From contig NZ_SCRP01000010.1 in the NCBI RefSeq assembly GCF_004298475.1, forward strand, positions 124,001 through 188,000: 64,000 bases of DNA, in the 5' to 3' direction. This DNA comes from Paraburkholderia sp. (lineage in GTDB: Bacteria > Pseudomonadota > Gammaproteobacteria > Burkholderiales > Burkholderiaceae). Position numbers and translations under genes: made by a program. The notes under the pieces are model-generated. The model was not told the origin of the DNA and did no database searches. It saw only the letters and a list, made by a program, of their open reading frames with translations. Positions 56,058 to 64,000 of this stretch are shown piece by piece; positions within the stretch are counted from its first letter, which is position 1; each line of letters starts with the position of its first letter.

Positions 56058-57989
56058 CTAAAGCTGAATTTTCACCTGCGTCCCGACTTCAATAACCTGA
56101 TCGGGCGGCAGTTTAAAAAACGCCGCGATGTTGCCGACGTTATGCAGCATCACCGCGAACAGCCGTTCGCGCCACACGGCCATGCCAGCGCCCGGAGTCG
56201 CTACCACCACCGCACGGCTCAGGAACCAGGAGGTCTCGCCAGGATTGATTGCGAGCCCGGTCGCCTGTCCGGCGGCGAGCGCCTGCGGCAGATCCACATC
56301 GTCCTTGAAGCCGTAGTTGACGATCACCTGATACCCACCCGGGCAGAGTCGCGTCACCTTCAGGCGCGCGCTTTCGGGCACCCGGGGCACGTTCTGCGAC
56401 ACGACCGTCACGAACAGAATGCGCTCATGCAGCACCCTGTTGTGCCGCAGATTGTTGACGAGCGCATGCGGCACGGAGTTCGGGTTGGGCGTGAGGAAGA
56501 TGGCCGTGCCGCCCACGCGCACGGGAGAACGCGCGAGCAGCGCGGCGAGATACGGCTTGAGCGGCTTCTTGCCCGCGCGCACGCGGGCCTCGGCCATCAT
56601 CAGTTGCGATCCGCGGCCCCACGTCGCCATGACGGTGAACATGAGCGTGCCGATCACGAGCGGGAACCAGCCGCCTTGCACGATCTTGAGCAGGTTTGCC
56701 GAAAAGAACAGTGCGTCGATCACGAGGAAAAAGAACGTCGCAAGCACGCAGAGCACCCAGTTGTAGTGCCACGCGTAGCGCACGACAAAGAACGTGAGAA
56801 ACGTCGTGATCAGCATCGTGCCCGTGACCGCGATGCCGTACGCCGAACCGAGCGCCGTCGACGACCCGAACCCGACCACCGCCGCAATCACGGAGGCGAG
56901 CAGAATCCAGTTGATGCCCGGAACGTAGATCTGGCCGATCTCGCGCTCCGACGTGTGCACGATGTTCATGCGCGGCAAAAACGCGAGGTGCATGGCCTGC
57001 ATCGCCATGGAGTACGTGCCGGAAATCACGGCCTGCGAGGCGATGACCGTCGCGAGCGTGGCGAGCACGATCATCGGAAAGATCGCCCATTGCGGAAAGA
57101 GCCGGTAGAACGGATTCTGGACAGCGCCGGGATTCGTCAGCAGCAGCGCGCCCTGCCCGAGGTAATTGAGCGCGAGCGCCGGAAACACGAGGCCGAACCA
57201 GGTAAGACGAATCGGCCGCTTGCCGAAATGGCCCATGTCGGCATAGAGCGCCTCGGCGCCCGTGAGCGACAGCACGACCGCGCCGAGCGCCACGAACGCA
57301 AGCCAGCGGTGGTGCATGACGAACGCAAGGCCGCGCAATGGATTGAGCGACACCAGCACGATCGGCGCGGCGGCGATATTGACGAGGCCCACCACCGCGA
57401 TCACGACGAACCAGAGCACCATCACCGGTCCGAACACCGCGCCGATGCCACCTGTGCCGCGTTTTTGCGCGATGAAGAGCGCGATGAGCGCAGCGAGCGT
57501 CACGGGAATCACGAAGGTCTTGAGTTCCGGCGCGGCCACTTCCAGCCCCTCGACGGCGCTCAGCACCGAGATGGCCGGCGTGATGACGCTATCGCCGAAG
57601 AAGAGCGCCGCACCCATCACGCCAACGATGAGAAGCGTCCGACGAAGCCGTGGCCGGTCCGACACCGACGAAGCCGCGAGCGCCAGCAGCGCCATGATGC
57701 CGCCCTCGCCATGGTTGTTCGCGCGCAGGATCAGCACGACGTACTTGAGCGTGACGACGACCATCAACGACCAGAAGATCAGCGACACGATGCTGACGAT
57801 ATTGAAGGCATCGAGCTCAAGCCCATTGCCCGGATCGAACACCGTCGAAAGCGTGTACAGCGGGCTCGTGCCGATGTCGCCATAGACCACGCCGAGCGCA
57901 GCGAGCGCGAGTGCGCCAGGCGCCTGGGGATGAGACCCGGAATCGTGCGAGGAATCGGCTGCGGGCGTGGCCGGTGAGGAATCTCCCAT
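56058..57989 (-). CDS. kup: Low-affinity potassium transporter Kup
   Basis: This 643-residue KUP/HAK permease has about 12 membrane segments: ALAALGVVYGDIGTSPLYTL at the N-terminus, ILRANNHGEGGIMALLAL and GAALFFGDSVITPAISVLSAVEGLE. A cytosolic C-terminal domain of about 170 residues follows (SVPHALVNNLRHNRVLHERILFVTV). It takes up K+ with protons. The ATG at 57989 (MGDSSPATPAA) is preferred to one 26 codons upstream. Confidence 0.95.
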   Translation of the reverse strand: MGDSSPATPAADSSHDSGSHPQAPGALALAALGVVYGDIGTSPLYTLSTVFDPGNGLELDAFNIVSIVSLIFWSLMVVVTLKYVVLILRANNHGEGGIMALLALAASSVSDRPRLRRTLLIVGVMGAALFFGDSVITPAISVLSAVEGLEVAAPELKTFVIPVTLAALIALFIAQKRGTGGIGAVFGPVMVLWFVVIAVVGLVNIAAAPIVLVSLNPLRGLAFVMHHRWLAFVALGAVVLSLTGAEALYADMGHFGKRPIRLTWFGLVFPALALNYLGQGALLLTNPGAVQNPFYRLFPQWAIFPMIVLATLATVIASQAVISGTYSMAMQAMHLAFLPRMNIVHTSEREIGQIYVPGINWILLASVIAAVVGFGSSTALGSAYGIAVTGTMLITTFLTFFVVRYAWHYNWVLCVLATFFFLVIDALFFSANLLKIVQGGWFPLVIGTLMFTVMATWGRGSQLMMAEARVRAGKKPLKPYLAALLARSPVRVGGTAIFLTPNPNSVPHALVNNLRHNRVLHERILFVTVVSQNVPRVPESARLKVTRLCPGGYQVIVNYGFKDDVDLPQALAAGQATGLAINPGETSWFLSRAVVVATPGAGMAVWRERLFAVMLHNVGNIAAFFKLPPDQVIEVGTQVKIQL

Positions 57990-58134
57990 GACTGCCTCCT
58001 CGTTCGGGCATGAAGCAACCCGCGCTGCTTGATCACCGTCGTTTCGTGGAGGCCGCTGCGGTCGCATGCGCCAACCGCGCGCCGCGCGTGCTCAACCTTA
58101 GGGCAAGTATAGGAATTTCCGGCACGAAGGCACG

Positions 58135-58377
58135 TTACCCCACCGCCCGTGCGTCGGCCCACGCCCGCGCCGCTTCAAACCCTGCTTCGGCGGCAGCGTG
58201 TTCGGTCGACCAAAGCCGGTCGATATGGACGAGTTGCCAGTCCTGCAGGACCGCATCGTCCTTCAGCACGCGAAAGTGCGCCTTCACGCCCGTGAGCACC
58301 TGCTCGACTGCAACCTCGATGTCGTAGCCCTTGTAGTGCTCCTCGTAGTCACCCATGTCGATGCCCTTCGGCTCCAT
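58135..58377 (-). CDS. Small hypothetical protein with YKGYD motif
   Basis: This 80-residue protein begins MEPKGIDMGDYEEHYKGYDIEVAVEQVLTG and ends in an Ala-rich helix (AAAEAGFEAARAWADARAVG). GGAGGAG precedes the ATG at 58377. It has the same length as the product at 53574-53816 and shares the Y-(R/K)-G-(F/Y)-D motif. The function is unknown. Confidence 0.75.
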   Translation of the reverse strand: MEPKGIDMGDYEEHYKGYDIEVAVEQVLTGVKAHFRVLKDDAVLQDWQLVHIDRLWSTEHAAAEAGFEAARAWADARAVG

Positions 58378-58644
58378 GATCTTTTCTCCTCCGTGACTGG
58401 CCGGTTCATCGTAGCACTTCCCCCTGGCTACGCCCGTGCACCTCGACGGCATCCCGATCGCACGAGACGCCAGCGACCCGCACCGCTTCGAGAGCCGGCC
58501 ACGATCCTCATGGCAAAGCGGGCCAAAGAACGGCCTGCACAGCTAAAGCCGCCGCCGCGAGGCGCCGATATAATGGCGCACACCCTTGCCAGCGCACCCG
58601 CGAGGCGCGCCGCGAGCCGACGCTTCGTACTCTCGTCTTTCGAA

Positions 58645-59070
58645 ATGCAAAAACTGATTCTGCCGTTCGTATCGGGCTTTCTCGCTTCGTTGTTCTTTCG
58701 CGAAGCGACGCTTGCGCTGCTGCACGCGGCACAGGTCATCGATGCATCCGGTTTTTCGACGCAACCGTTCCTTCCGTTCGGCTTGCCCGAGTTTCTCGTG
58801 AACGCGATCTGGAGCGCCATCTGGGCGGTGCCGATGGCATGGCTGCTGCAGGTGTCGCCCTCGCGGCCCGCACCGTGGGTACCGGCGTTCGTGTTCGGCG
58901 GCCTCGTGCTGACTGCCGCGATGCTGTTCGTCGTCGATCCGCTGCGCGGCATCTGGCCGAGCGGCAACATGCTGCCGCGCGTCGCGACGGGGTTCGCCTC
59001 GAATGCCGTGTGGGGATGGGGCGCGCTCGTATTCATGCGCGCGCTGATGAGCGAGGCCCCGCAGGACTGA
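58645..59070 (+). CDS. Hypothetical membrane protein
   Basis: This 141-residue protein has about four hydrophobic segments (LILPFVSGFLASLFF, FLVNAIWSAIWAVPMAWLL, WVPAFVFGGLVLTAAMLFVV and AVWGWGALVFMRALM). The frame is open upstream, with ATGs at 58510 and 58573. A consensus TATAAT at 58569-58574 overlaps the latter, so I prefer the ATG at 58645. No family is recognised. Confidence 0.65.
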   Translation: MQKLILPFVSGFLASLFFREATLALLHAAQVIDASGFSTQPFLPFGLPEFLVNAIWSAIWAVPMAWLLQVSPSRPAPWVPAFVFGGLVLTAAMLFVVDPLRGIWPSGNMLPRVATGFASNAVWGWGALVFMRALMSEAPQD

Positions 59071-59110
59071 TCCACCCGCGCGTTTCAGCGCGCGCGCCGG
59101 GCTTACTCCC

Positions 59111-60259
59111 TTACTCCTGCAGATCGCGCAGCGGATGATCGTCCACCGTCCAGGGGCTCTCGAACATGCTTTCGACCTCGCTGGCCGGTACGTCTTCGAT
59201 GCGCGCGAACCGCCAGAGCGGGCGGTTGTCCTTGTCGATGATGCGCGCGCGGATCCCTTCCATCGCATCGCCGCGAGCGAAACTCGAGCGCGTGAGATCG
59301 AGATCGCGACGCAACACGTCCGCCATCGCGCCCTCCGCTCGCGACACGACTTCGAGCGACACCGCCATCGAAAGCGGCGAGCGTTCGCGCAACACGTCCA
59401 GGATCTGCCCCGCCCATTCGCGCTCGGGTCCCTCGGCTTCGCGCTGCGCGGCTGCGAGTGACGCGGCGATGGCCGGCACGTCCGCCTGCGAAAAATGCCG
59501 GTCGATCCACTCGCGCGAACCGGCGAGCGCGCAGGTATCGATGGCATTACGCATCTGTGCGCCCGTTGCGGCGACGCGCCGAAGGTACGCGACGATGTCC
59601 TCGCTCGTTGCGAACGACTCTGTTTCAAGCGCGTCGATCAGTGCGGGCCATGCCGCTTCGTCGAGGTACACATCCGCGAGCCCGATATAAAGCGCGCTCG
59701 CGGCATCGAACGTCTCGCCGCTCACCGCGAGATAGCGGCCGATCGCGCCGGGCGTGCGCACGAGGAACCAGCCCATGCCCACGTCAGGGAAGAAACCGAT
59801 GCGCGTTTCCGGCATCGCCATGCGCGTCGACGCGCCCACCACGCGAAGACCGCCGGTGCGATACGCACCTTGTGAAATACCCATGCCGCCGCCCATCACG
59901 ACACCGTTCATGAAAGCGATATAGGGCTTCGGATACGCAAAGATGGCGTGATTGAGGCGATATTCGTCGGCGAAGAACGTGTCGAGCGCGGCCTGATCGC
60001 CCGCGCGGTACGACGCGTGGAGAAAGCGGATATCGCCGCCGGCGCAGAACGCGCGCGCATGAGGCGAGCGCACGACCACGGCGAGCACGTCTGCATCGTC
60101 GCGCCAGCGCTCCAGCGCGGCGAGCATGGCGCGGACCATCCCGGTAGACAGCGCATTGAGCGCCTGGGGGCGTTCGAGTTCGATGAGGCCGATGCGGTTC
60201 GCTACGCGCGCAACGACGTGCGGATCGGCCTGACTGGCGGACGGGGCTTCCTGTGGCAT
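59111..60259 (-). CDS. 3-hydroxyisobutyryl-CoA hydrolase-like enoyl-CoA hydratase/isomerase
   Basis: This 382-residue crotonase-fold protein has LERPQALNALSTGMVRAM, oxyanion-hole sequence AFCAGGDIRFLH, PYIAFMNGVVMGGGMGISQ and the acidic catalytic segment MPETRIGFFPDVG. Its length and the C-terminal SFARGDAMEGIRARIIDKDNRP place it with 3-hydroxyisobutyryl-CoA hydrolases (valine degradation) rather than short enoyl-CoA hydratases. No other valine gene is adjacent. Confidence 0.9.
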   Translation of the reverse strand: MPQEAPSASQADPHVVARVANRIGLIELERPQALNALSTGMVRAMLAALERWRDDADVLAVVVRSPHARAFCAGGDIRFLHASYRAGDQAALDTFFADEYRLNHAIFAYPKPYIAFMNGVVMGGGMGISQGAYRTGGLRVVGASTRMAMPETRIGFFPDVGMGWFLVRTPGAIGRYLAVSGETFDAASALYIGLADVYLDEAAWPALIDALETESFATSEDIVAYLRRVAATGAQMRNAIDTCALAGSREWIDRHFSQADVPAIAASLAAAQREAEGPEREWAGQILDVLRERSPLSMAVSLEVVSRAEGAMADVLRRDLDLTRSSFARGDAMEGIRARIIDKDNRPLWRFARIEDVPASEVESMFESPWTVDDHPLRDLQE

Positions 60260-60339
60260 GGCGATGGCAGAAACTGAAAGCGCAATGAAAAGGCTCCGCG
60301 CGGGCGCACACGACGCATCGAGCCTCTGGGTTCAGGCTA

Positions 60340-60993
60340 TCACGTCGCCGCAGCCTTCGTTTTCTTCGTGGCGTGCCCCGGCGCTTCGGCAGACGGCTCA
60401 GGACGCGCGAGCAGCCAGGCATCGAGCGCAGCATCCACGAGTTGTCCGGGCGGTGCGTGCGGGAACTCCGGCTGCGTCAGCGACAGCGCCACGATGCCGT
60501 GCAGCGTCGCCCAGAAAGCCTCGGCAAGCGCGGCGCTTGCAGCGCCATGCACAGCATCGAGGGCCTCGGCGAACAGGCCCGCTGGGGCCGGTATTGATCC
60601 GCCCTGCTCGCCGCGTTCGCGCGTGTTCGCCATGCCCGGCACGTCGATGAACACCACCCGATAAGTCTGCGGGTACGCGCGTCCGAACGCCACGTACGCG
60701 TGGGCAAGTGCGCGAAGCCGCTCGGCCGGATCGGCGATCCGCACGCACGGTTCGAGTTGTGCGAACAGTTGCGCATGTCCCTCGTGGCCGAGCGCGCGCG
60801 CAATTTCGTCGCGATTTTCGAAGTAGAGATAGAGCGACGCTGGCGAGTAGCCAATTGCCTCGGCGATCTTGCGCATCGAGAGCGCCGCGAAGCCGTCGCG
60901 CACCACGATGCACCGTGCGGCGTCGAGAATGCGACTGCGCAGCGCCTGTCGCTGTTCGGCGTGTGAGCGGCTCTTGCCTTCGCGGAGTTCCAT
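60340..60993 (-). CDS. TetR/AcrR family regulator
   Basis: This 217-residue regulator has an N-terminal TetR HTH (SRILDAARCIVVRDGFAALSMRKIAEAIGYSPASLYLYFENRDEIARAL) and a C-terminal ligand domain of the TetR_C_33 type (LAHAYVAFGRAYPQTYRVVFIDVPGMA). The start is uncertain: ATG at 60993 is used here, and a GTG at 61038 would add 15 residues; neither has a good ribosome site. The adjacent hydrolase gene may be a target. Confidence 0.87.
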   Translation of the reverse strand: MELREGKSRSHAEQRQALRSRILDAARCIVVRDGFAALSMRKIAEAIGYSPASLYLYFENRDEIARALGHEGHAQLFAQLEPCVRIADPAERLRALAHAYVAFGRAYPQTYRVVFIDVPGMANTRERGEQGGSIPAPAGLFAEALDAVHGAASAALAEAFWATLHGIVALSLTQPEFPHAPPGQLVDAALDAWLLARPEPSAEAPGHATKKTKAAAT

Positions 60994-61044
60994 TGCGTCG
61001 AATGCGTTGGGTGCCGGCGCTTTTGCCGCGGCACCCACGCCTTG

Positions 61045-61329
61045 TTATGAGCGAAGCCGGCCAGGCGGAAAATGCCCGCTCTTGAGCAGGACGGGCGTGC
61101 CGTTGCTGAGTTCGAGATGAGCGCGGGCGACCTGTTCGATCCGCGTGCGGCCCGCGTCGAAAGCCTCGATCGACGCATCGCGGCTTGCGGTCAGCGCACC
61201 GAAATGATCTTCGAGCGCCTCCACGGAAATCGCGCACGGCACGCGTGCGCCATCGACGAGCGCCGCAAAAACGACAGTCAGATTCGAATCGAAATAGAGC
61301 GGTGCGTCGGAAGAAAAATGAATATCCAT
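61045..61329 (-). CDS. DUF1488 family protein
   Basis: This 94-residue protein has the DUF1488 pattern: MDIHFSSDAPLYFDSNLTVVFAALVDGARVPCAISVEALEDHFGA, with a helical end (RTRIEQVARAHLE). The ATG at 61329 gives the usual short length. The function is unknown. It lies directly upstream of the TetR gene and may be co-transcribed with it. Confidence 0.8.
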   Translation of the reverse strand: MDIHFSSDAPLYFDSNLTVVFAALVDGARVPCAISVEALEDHFGALTASRDASIEAFDAGRTRIEQVARAHLELSNGTPVLLKSGHFPPGRLRS

Positions 61330-61599
61330 CACCAGCCTCGCTGGGCAATTCGTCGGAATAAACCCCCGCACCGGTCGGCGGCGCGCATGACCGTCCATGT
61401 TACGCCTCGGCCCGCTGCGCAGTCGCGAACGTGTGTGCGGCTGTCGCGCGCCTGGCATGCTGCGAGTCATGCCGGGCATGCGCGGTCAGCCTGTGGGGAG
61501 ACCCCGTGATGTCGGGGGGCGTGAAAAGCAGCAGCGTGATCGCCGCTGCGCTGAGCAAGCCGGAACCAAAGCGCGCGCCGCGCGTGCAGCCTGGACGCT

Positions 61600-61938
61600 T
61601 CAGTGCGCTTCCATCTTCGAGAACAGATTGAGCACGACGACGCCCGCCACGATCAGCCCGAGGCCGAGCACCGCGGGCAGATCGGGTATCTGGCGGTAGA
61701 GCGCCATCGCGACGAGCGTAATGAGCACGATGCCCACGCCCGACCACACCGCGTAGACGATGCCGACCGGAAGGCTCTTGAGCGTGACCGACAGCCCGTA
61801 GAACGCGAGCGCGTAGCCCACGATGACGATGGCCGAAGGCACGATGCGCGTGAAGCTGTCCGATGCGCGCAGCGCGGACGTAGCAATGACTTCGGCAATG
61901 ATGGCGATGACGAGCCAGCTCCAGGGACTCTGTGGCAT
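61600..61938 (-). CDS. SMR-family multidrug exporter (EmrE-like)
   Basis: This 112-residue protein has four membrane helices and the SMR signature: the conserved Glu in [19 protein letters not shown], then [33 protein letters not shown]. It should export quaternary cations or guanidinium by proton antiport. I saw no guanidine riboswitch upstream. Confidence 0.92.
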   Translation of the reverse strand: MPQSPWSWLVIAIIAEVIATSALRASDSFTRIVPSAIVIVGYALAFYGLSVTLKSLPVGIVYAVWSGVGIVLITLVAMALYRQIPDLPAVLGLGLIVAGVVVLNLFSKMEAH

Positions 61939-61942
61939 TGCG

Positions 61943-62440
61943 TCAGGCCCTCGCTAACGCAAGCTGCGCGTAGTCAGCACCGAGCAGCGCGCACAGCGCT
62001 TCGACGACGAGTTCATGATCGGAGCGCTGCGGCAGCCCCGAGACCGTGACCGAGCCGATCACGCCCGCGCCCGCGACGGCCAGCGGAAACGCGCCGCCAT
62101 GAGGCGCGAAGTCGGCAACCGGCAAGCCGTGCTTCTCGGCGAGCGTCGTGCCGGCCTGCTGCATGCGCAGGCCGATCGCATACGAGCTATGACGGAAGTG
62201 CTCGACGACACGCGACTTGCGACGCACCCAGTCGACGTTGTCGGGGGTCGTTCCATCGAGTGCGCTAAAAAAAAGCGGCTGACCGAACGTACGCACGTCG
62301 ATGGCGACGGCGAGCGTTCGCGCAAGCGCGAGTTCGTGCAGATGCGAGCCGAGGGCCCACGCACGGCCTGTGTCGAAATGGGGGAAGACGAGCGCCTGTT
62401 CCTGCGCGGCGATCGATTGCAGATCGTGAGCGATATCCAT
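61943..62440 (-). CDS. UPF0303 / heme-degrading-domain protein
   Basis: This 165-residue protein belongs to the HbpS/GlcG-like (DUF336) fold: [56 protein letters not shown] and [36 protein letters not shown]. Annotation as heme-degrading rests on fold relatives; the actual role is untested. It lies four bases upstream of the SMR gene, suggesting co-transcription. Confidence 0.85.
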   Translation of the reverse strand: MDIAHDLQSIAAQEQALVFPHFDTGRAWALGSHLHELALARTLAVAIDVRTFGQPLFFSALDGTTPDNVDWVRRKSRVVEHFRHSSYAIGLRMQQAGTTLAEKHGLPVADFAPHGGAFPLAVAGAGVIGSVTVSGLPQRSDHELVVEALCALLGADYAQLALARA

Positions 62441-62581
62441 GGAGACGAACCGTAATGACGACGGCGCCGCAACGCCGCCCGGTGAACGTCGGCAGGTGCC
62501 AACGGAATGAGTTCGTCATTCTAGCCTGGTGCGTGACGCAAGCTTCCTGCGGGCCGTTCGAAGGCCATTCGTTATTTGGTA

Positions 62582-62610
62582 TTGCTATGTCGCGACGGTT
62601 CGATTACAAT
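62582..62610 (+). promoter_or_regulatory. Promoter of tRNA-fMet
   Basis: TTGCTA (62582-62587) and TACAAT (62605-62610) are separated by 17 bases, and the tRNA begins 16 bases after the -10. Confidence 0.6.
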
Positions 62611-62625
62611 CTTTTCTTCGACGGA

Positions 62626-62702
<77 letters not shown>

Positions 62703-62708
62703 AAAATC

Positions 62709-62744
62709 AAAGGCTTACCACGCATACGCTGGTAGGCCTTTTTG
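62709..62744 (+). terminator. Terminator of tRNA-fMet
   Basis: The 12-bp stem AAAGGCTTACCA/TGGTAGGCCTTT (one wobble) has a nine-base loop and is followed by TTTG. Confidence 0.88.
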
Positions 62745-62919
62745 TTTTTCTGCGGGTTTTTCTGCGCCCAGGTTTTCTCTGCCTAACAATGTGTTGGAAT
62801 GTGTTGGTGTGGTCGCCAGTTGCCCACTGCATAACCGCCGCATAACACCAGGACAGAAGCGGGACAGTAGCGGTCGCCAGCAAAGTAAATAAACTATCCG
62901 TTTCCGTAAATGGCACGCA

Positions 62920-64000
62920 TTAACTTGCCCGCCGAGCCACCCACGGTGCCATTAGAATAGCCAAGATTGCAATCCCCGTTGCAACATAGCCGATACTGCC
63001 CAGTCCCCACTCCTTGATCGCTAATCCACCGATAATTGCCCCCAGTCCAGTGCCGGCATTAGCCGCCGAAACATTTAAAGTCCCGGCTAAAGCCTTGGCG
63101 TGCGAAGCAGATTTCATTACTCGAACCTGGCATATCGGGAACAGTGCCGTATAGGCGACTCCCCAAATCGCTAGCGCGCCAATTAACAAATTCAAGGAAT
63201 TTGCTACCGGTACACTTATAGCCATACCAAAACCAAGTAGAGAAGTGAAGATCAGCGTGGCCCGCAATGGATTGCGATCCACCAGTCTCCCGCCCAACCA
63301 GTTACCCCATATGCCAACGGCACCAAACCCCATAAGCCACCAGCCGACGTGAGTTGAAGCCACTCCCGCTATGCGCTCCAATGTATCAGCCAAGTACGTG
63401 TAAGCCGTGAACATCGCTGTAAACACCACGACCGACATAATCACATTAGCTATGAAGTGAGTATTCGTCAGAATACGAGTCTGCTCCGCCAGGCGCAGCC
63501 GCTGCGGACGCGCCAGAGTCGGCATGAAAGCTACCATCAACAAGGCCATCAGCAACGATAATCCGGCTAGCCCCCAAAACGTACCACGCCAGCCGATGTA
63601 GTCAGCGGCCAAAGTCCCGATTGGGATACCAAATAGCAAGGCGGCAGAGATGCCAAGATATACCCGCGAGACTGCACGCCCCGCAAATTGCGACCCTGCA
63701 AGCTGTCCAGCTGTTTCACTGGCCACTCCCCAGAAAACCGGGAGTACCAGCCCCGGGATAAAACGTGCGACTGCCAGCACCCATATGTTTGGAGCTATAG
63801 CTGCCAGCGTGTTGGCTGCGGCGAAGATTAACAAAATAGCTACAAACAACCGTTTGCGTTCAACGTGCGATAGTAATGCCGTAAGCGCGGGCCCAAACAA
63901 CATGACGGTAAATGCAAACAGGGTGACCAGCTGGCCAGCGGCAGATATGGAAATATTCAAGTCACGAGCCAAACCCGGCAATATCCCGACAATCGAATAT
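62920..64000 (-). CDS. MFS transporter of low GC (N-terminus outside window)
   Basis: The frame is open through the window end, giving at least 359 residues; YSIVGILPGLARDL at the edge is the first membrane helix region of a DHA1-type MFS exporter. About ten further helices follow, with the loop RFIPGLVLPVFWGVASE and a second half resembling AraJ/YdhP-type drug or sugar exporters. Base composition and codon use are visibly less GC-rich than every other gene here. It lies just past tRNA-fMet, so horizontal acquisition is likely. Confidence 0.85.
   Translation of the reverse strand, partial: YSIVGILPGLARDLNISISAAGQLVTLFAFTVMLFGPALTALLSHVERKRLFVAILLIFAAANTLAAIAPNIWVLAVARFIPGLVLPVFWGVASETAGQLAGSQFAGRAVSRVYLGISAALLFGIPIGTLAADYIGWRGTFWGLAGLSLLMALLMVAFMPTLARPQRLRLAEQTRILTNTHFIANVIMSVVVFTAMFTAYTYLADTLERIAGVASTHVGWWLMGFGAVGIWGNWLGGRLVDRNPLRATLIFTSLLGFGMAISVPVANSLNLLIGALAIWGVAYTALFPICQVRVMKSASHAKALAGTLNVSAANAGTGLGAIIGGLAIKEWGLGSIGYVATGIAILAILMAPWVARRAS

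Noticed and set aside
61600..61938. Guanidine (ykkC-type) riboswitch upstream of the SMR exporter
   Set aside because: The gene lies four bases after the UPF0303 gene and no conserved riboswitch core was recognised.
62703..62919. Integrase gene beside tRNA-fMet
   Set aside because: No integrase-like frame exists in this 217-base stretch; only the tRNA terminator and AT-richer spacer are seen.

Overview
The window reads as ordinary chromosome of a GC-rich betaproteobacterium in the Burkholderiaceae (Burkholderia, Paraburkholderia or Caballeronia type). Supporting signs are the very high GC, the rpsF-priB-rpsR-rplI-dnaB cluster, an L-Ara4N lipid A operon with ArnA split into two proteins, a NodI/NodJ-like ABC pair, and a DUF47-Pit phosphate pair. 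Genes are dense on both strands. I see no CRISPR array, insertion sequence or prophage.

Layout. 1-6.2 kb: MtfA-type peptidase (cut by the window edge), L31 type B, an ArnT-like membrane glycosyltransferase, a MATE exporter, a ComEA-like protein and a YidB-like protein. 6.2-12.4 kb: clpB behind a heat-shock promoter, the nsrR/truncated-haemoglobin divergent pair, and the molybdopterin genes moaE-moaD-moeA. 12.5-16.6 kb: thrC-hom-alaA, apparently in one transcription unit with the moa/moe genes. 17.1-25.2 kb: a Mth938-like gene, then the polymyxin-resistance pathway arnT, arnE-like, arnB, arnC, arnA (two proteins) and arnD. 25.3-32 kb: bcp, phoH, an NlpC/P60 lipoprotein, an atypical SDR, pit and its DUF47 partner. 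32-35.1 kb: dnaB and the rpsF operon. 35.4-38.6 kb: an ECF sigma/anti-sigma pair divergent from a Tat-exported phosphoesterase and a cupredoxin. 38.6-45.3 kb: a decayed reductase remnant, asparaginase, cysB and the sulfate importer. 45.6-55.8 kb: lexA with two SOS boxes, assorted small genes, NodIJ-like ABC exporter, a YraQ-like permease, an aldo/keto reductase, dusA and tRNA-His. 56-62.4 kb: kup, small proteins, a 3-hydroxyisobutyryl-CoA hydrolase-like gene, TetR, an SMR exporter and a UPF0303 protein. 62.6-64 kb: initiator tRNA-fMet followed by a markedly lower-GC MFS gene, probably the edge of a genomic island.

The less ordinary content is small in scale. There are many short tandem arrays with a 10-13 bp period, both in intergenic DNA and in disordered protein segments. 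An internally deleted tartronate semialdehyde reductase remnant lies at 38.7 kb. CTGTCAT repeats on PhoB-like spacing lie upstream of DUF47-pit. An SDR lacks its catalytic Tyr and Lys. A cupredoxin has Met in place of the first CuA histidine. Two unlinked genes for 80-residue proteins share a Y-(R/K)-G-(F/Y)-D motif. No wholly new multigene system was convincingly identified; the sigma/anti-sigma/phosphoesterase/cupredoxin locus is the best candidate for an incompletely described one.
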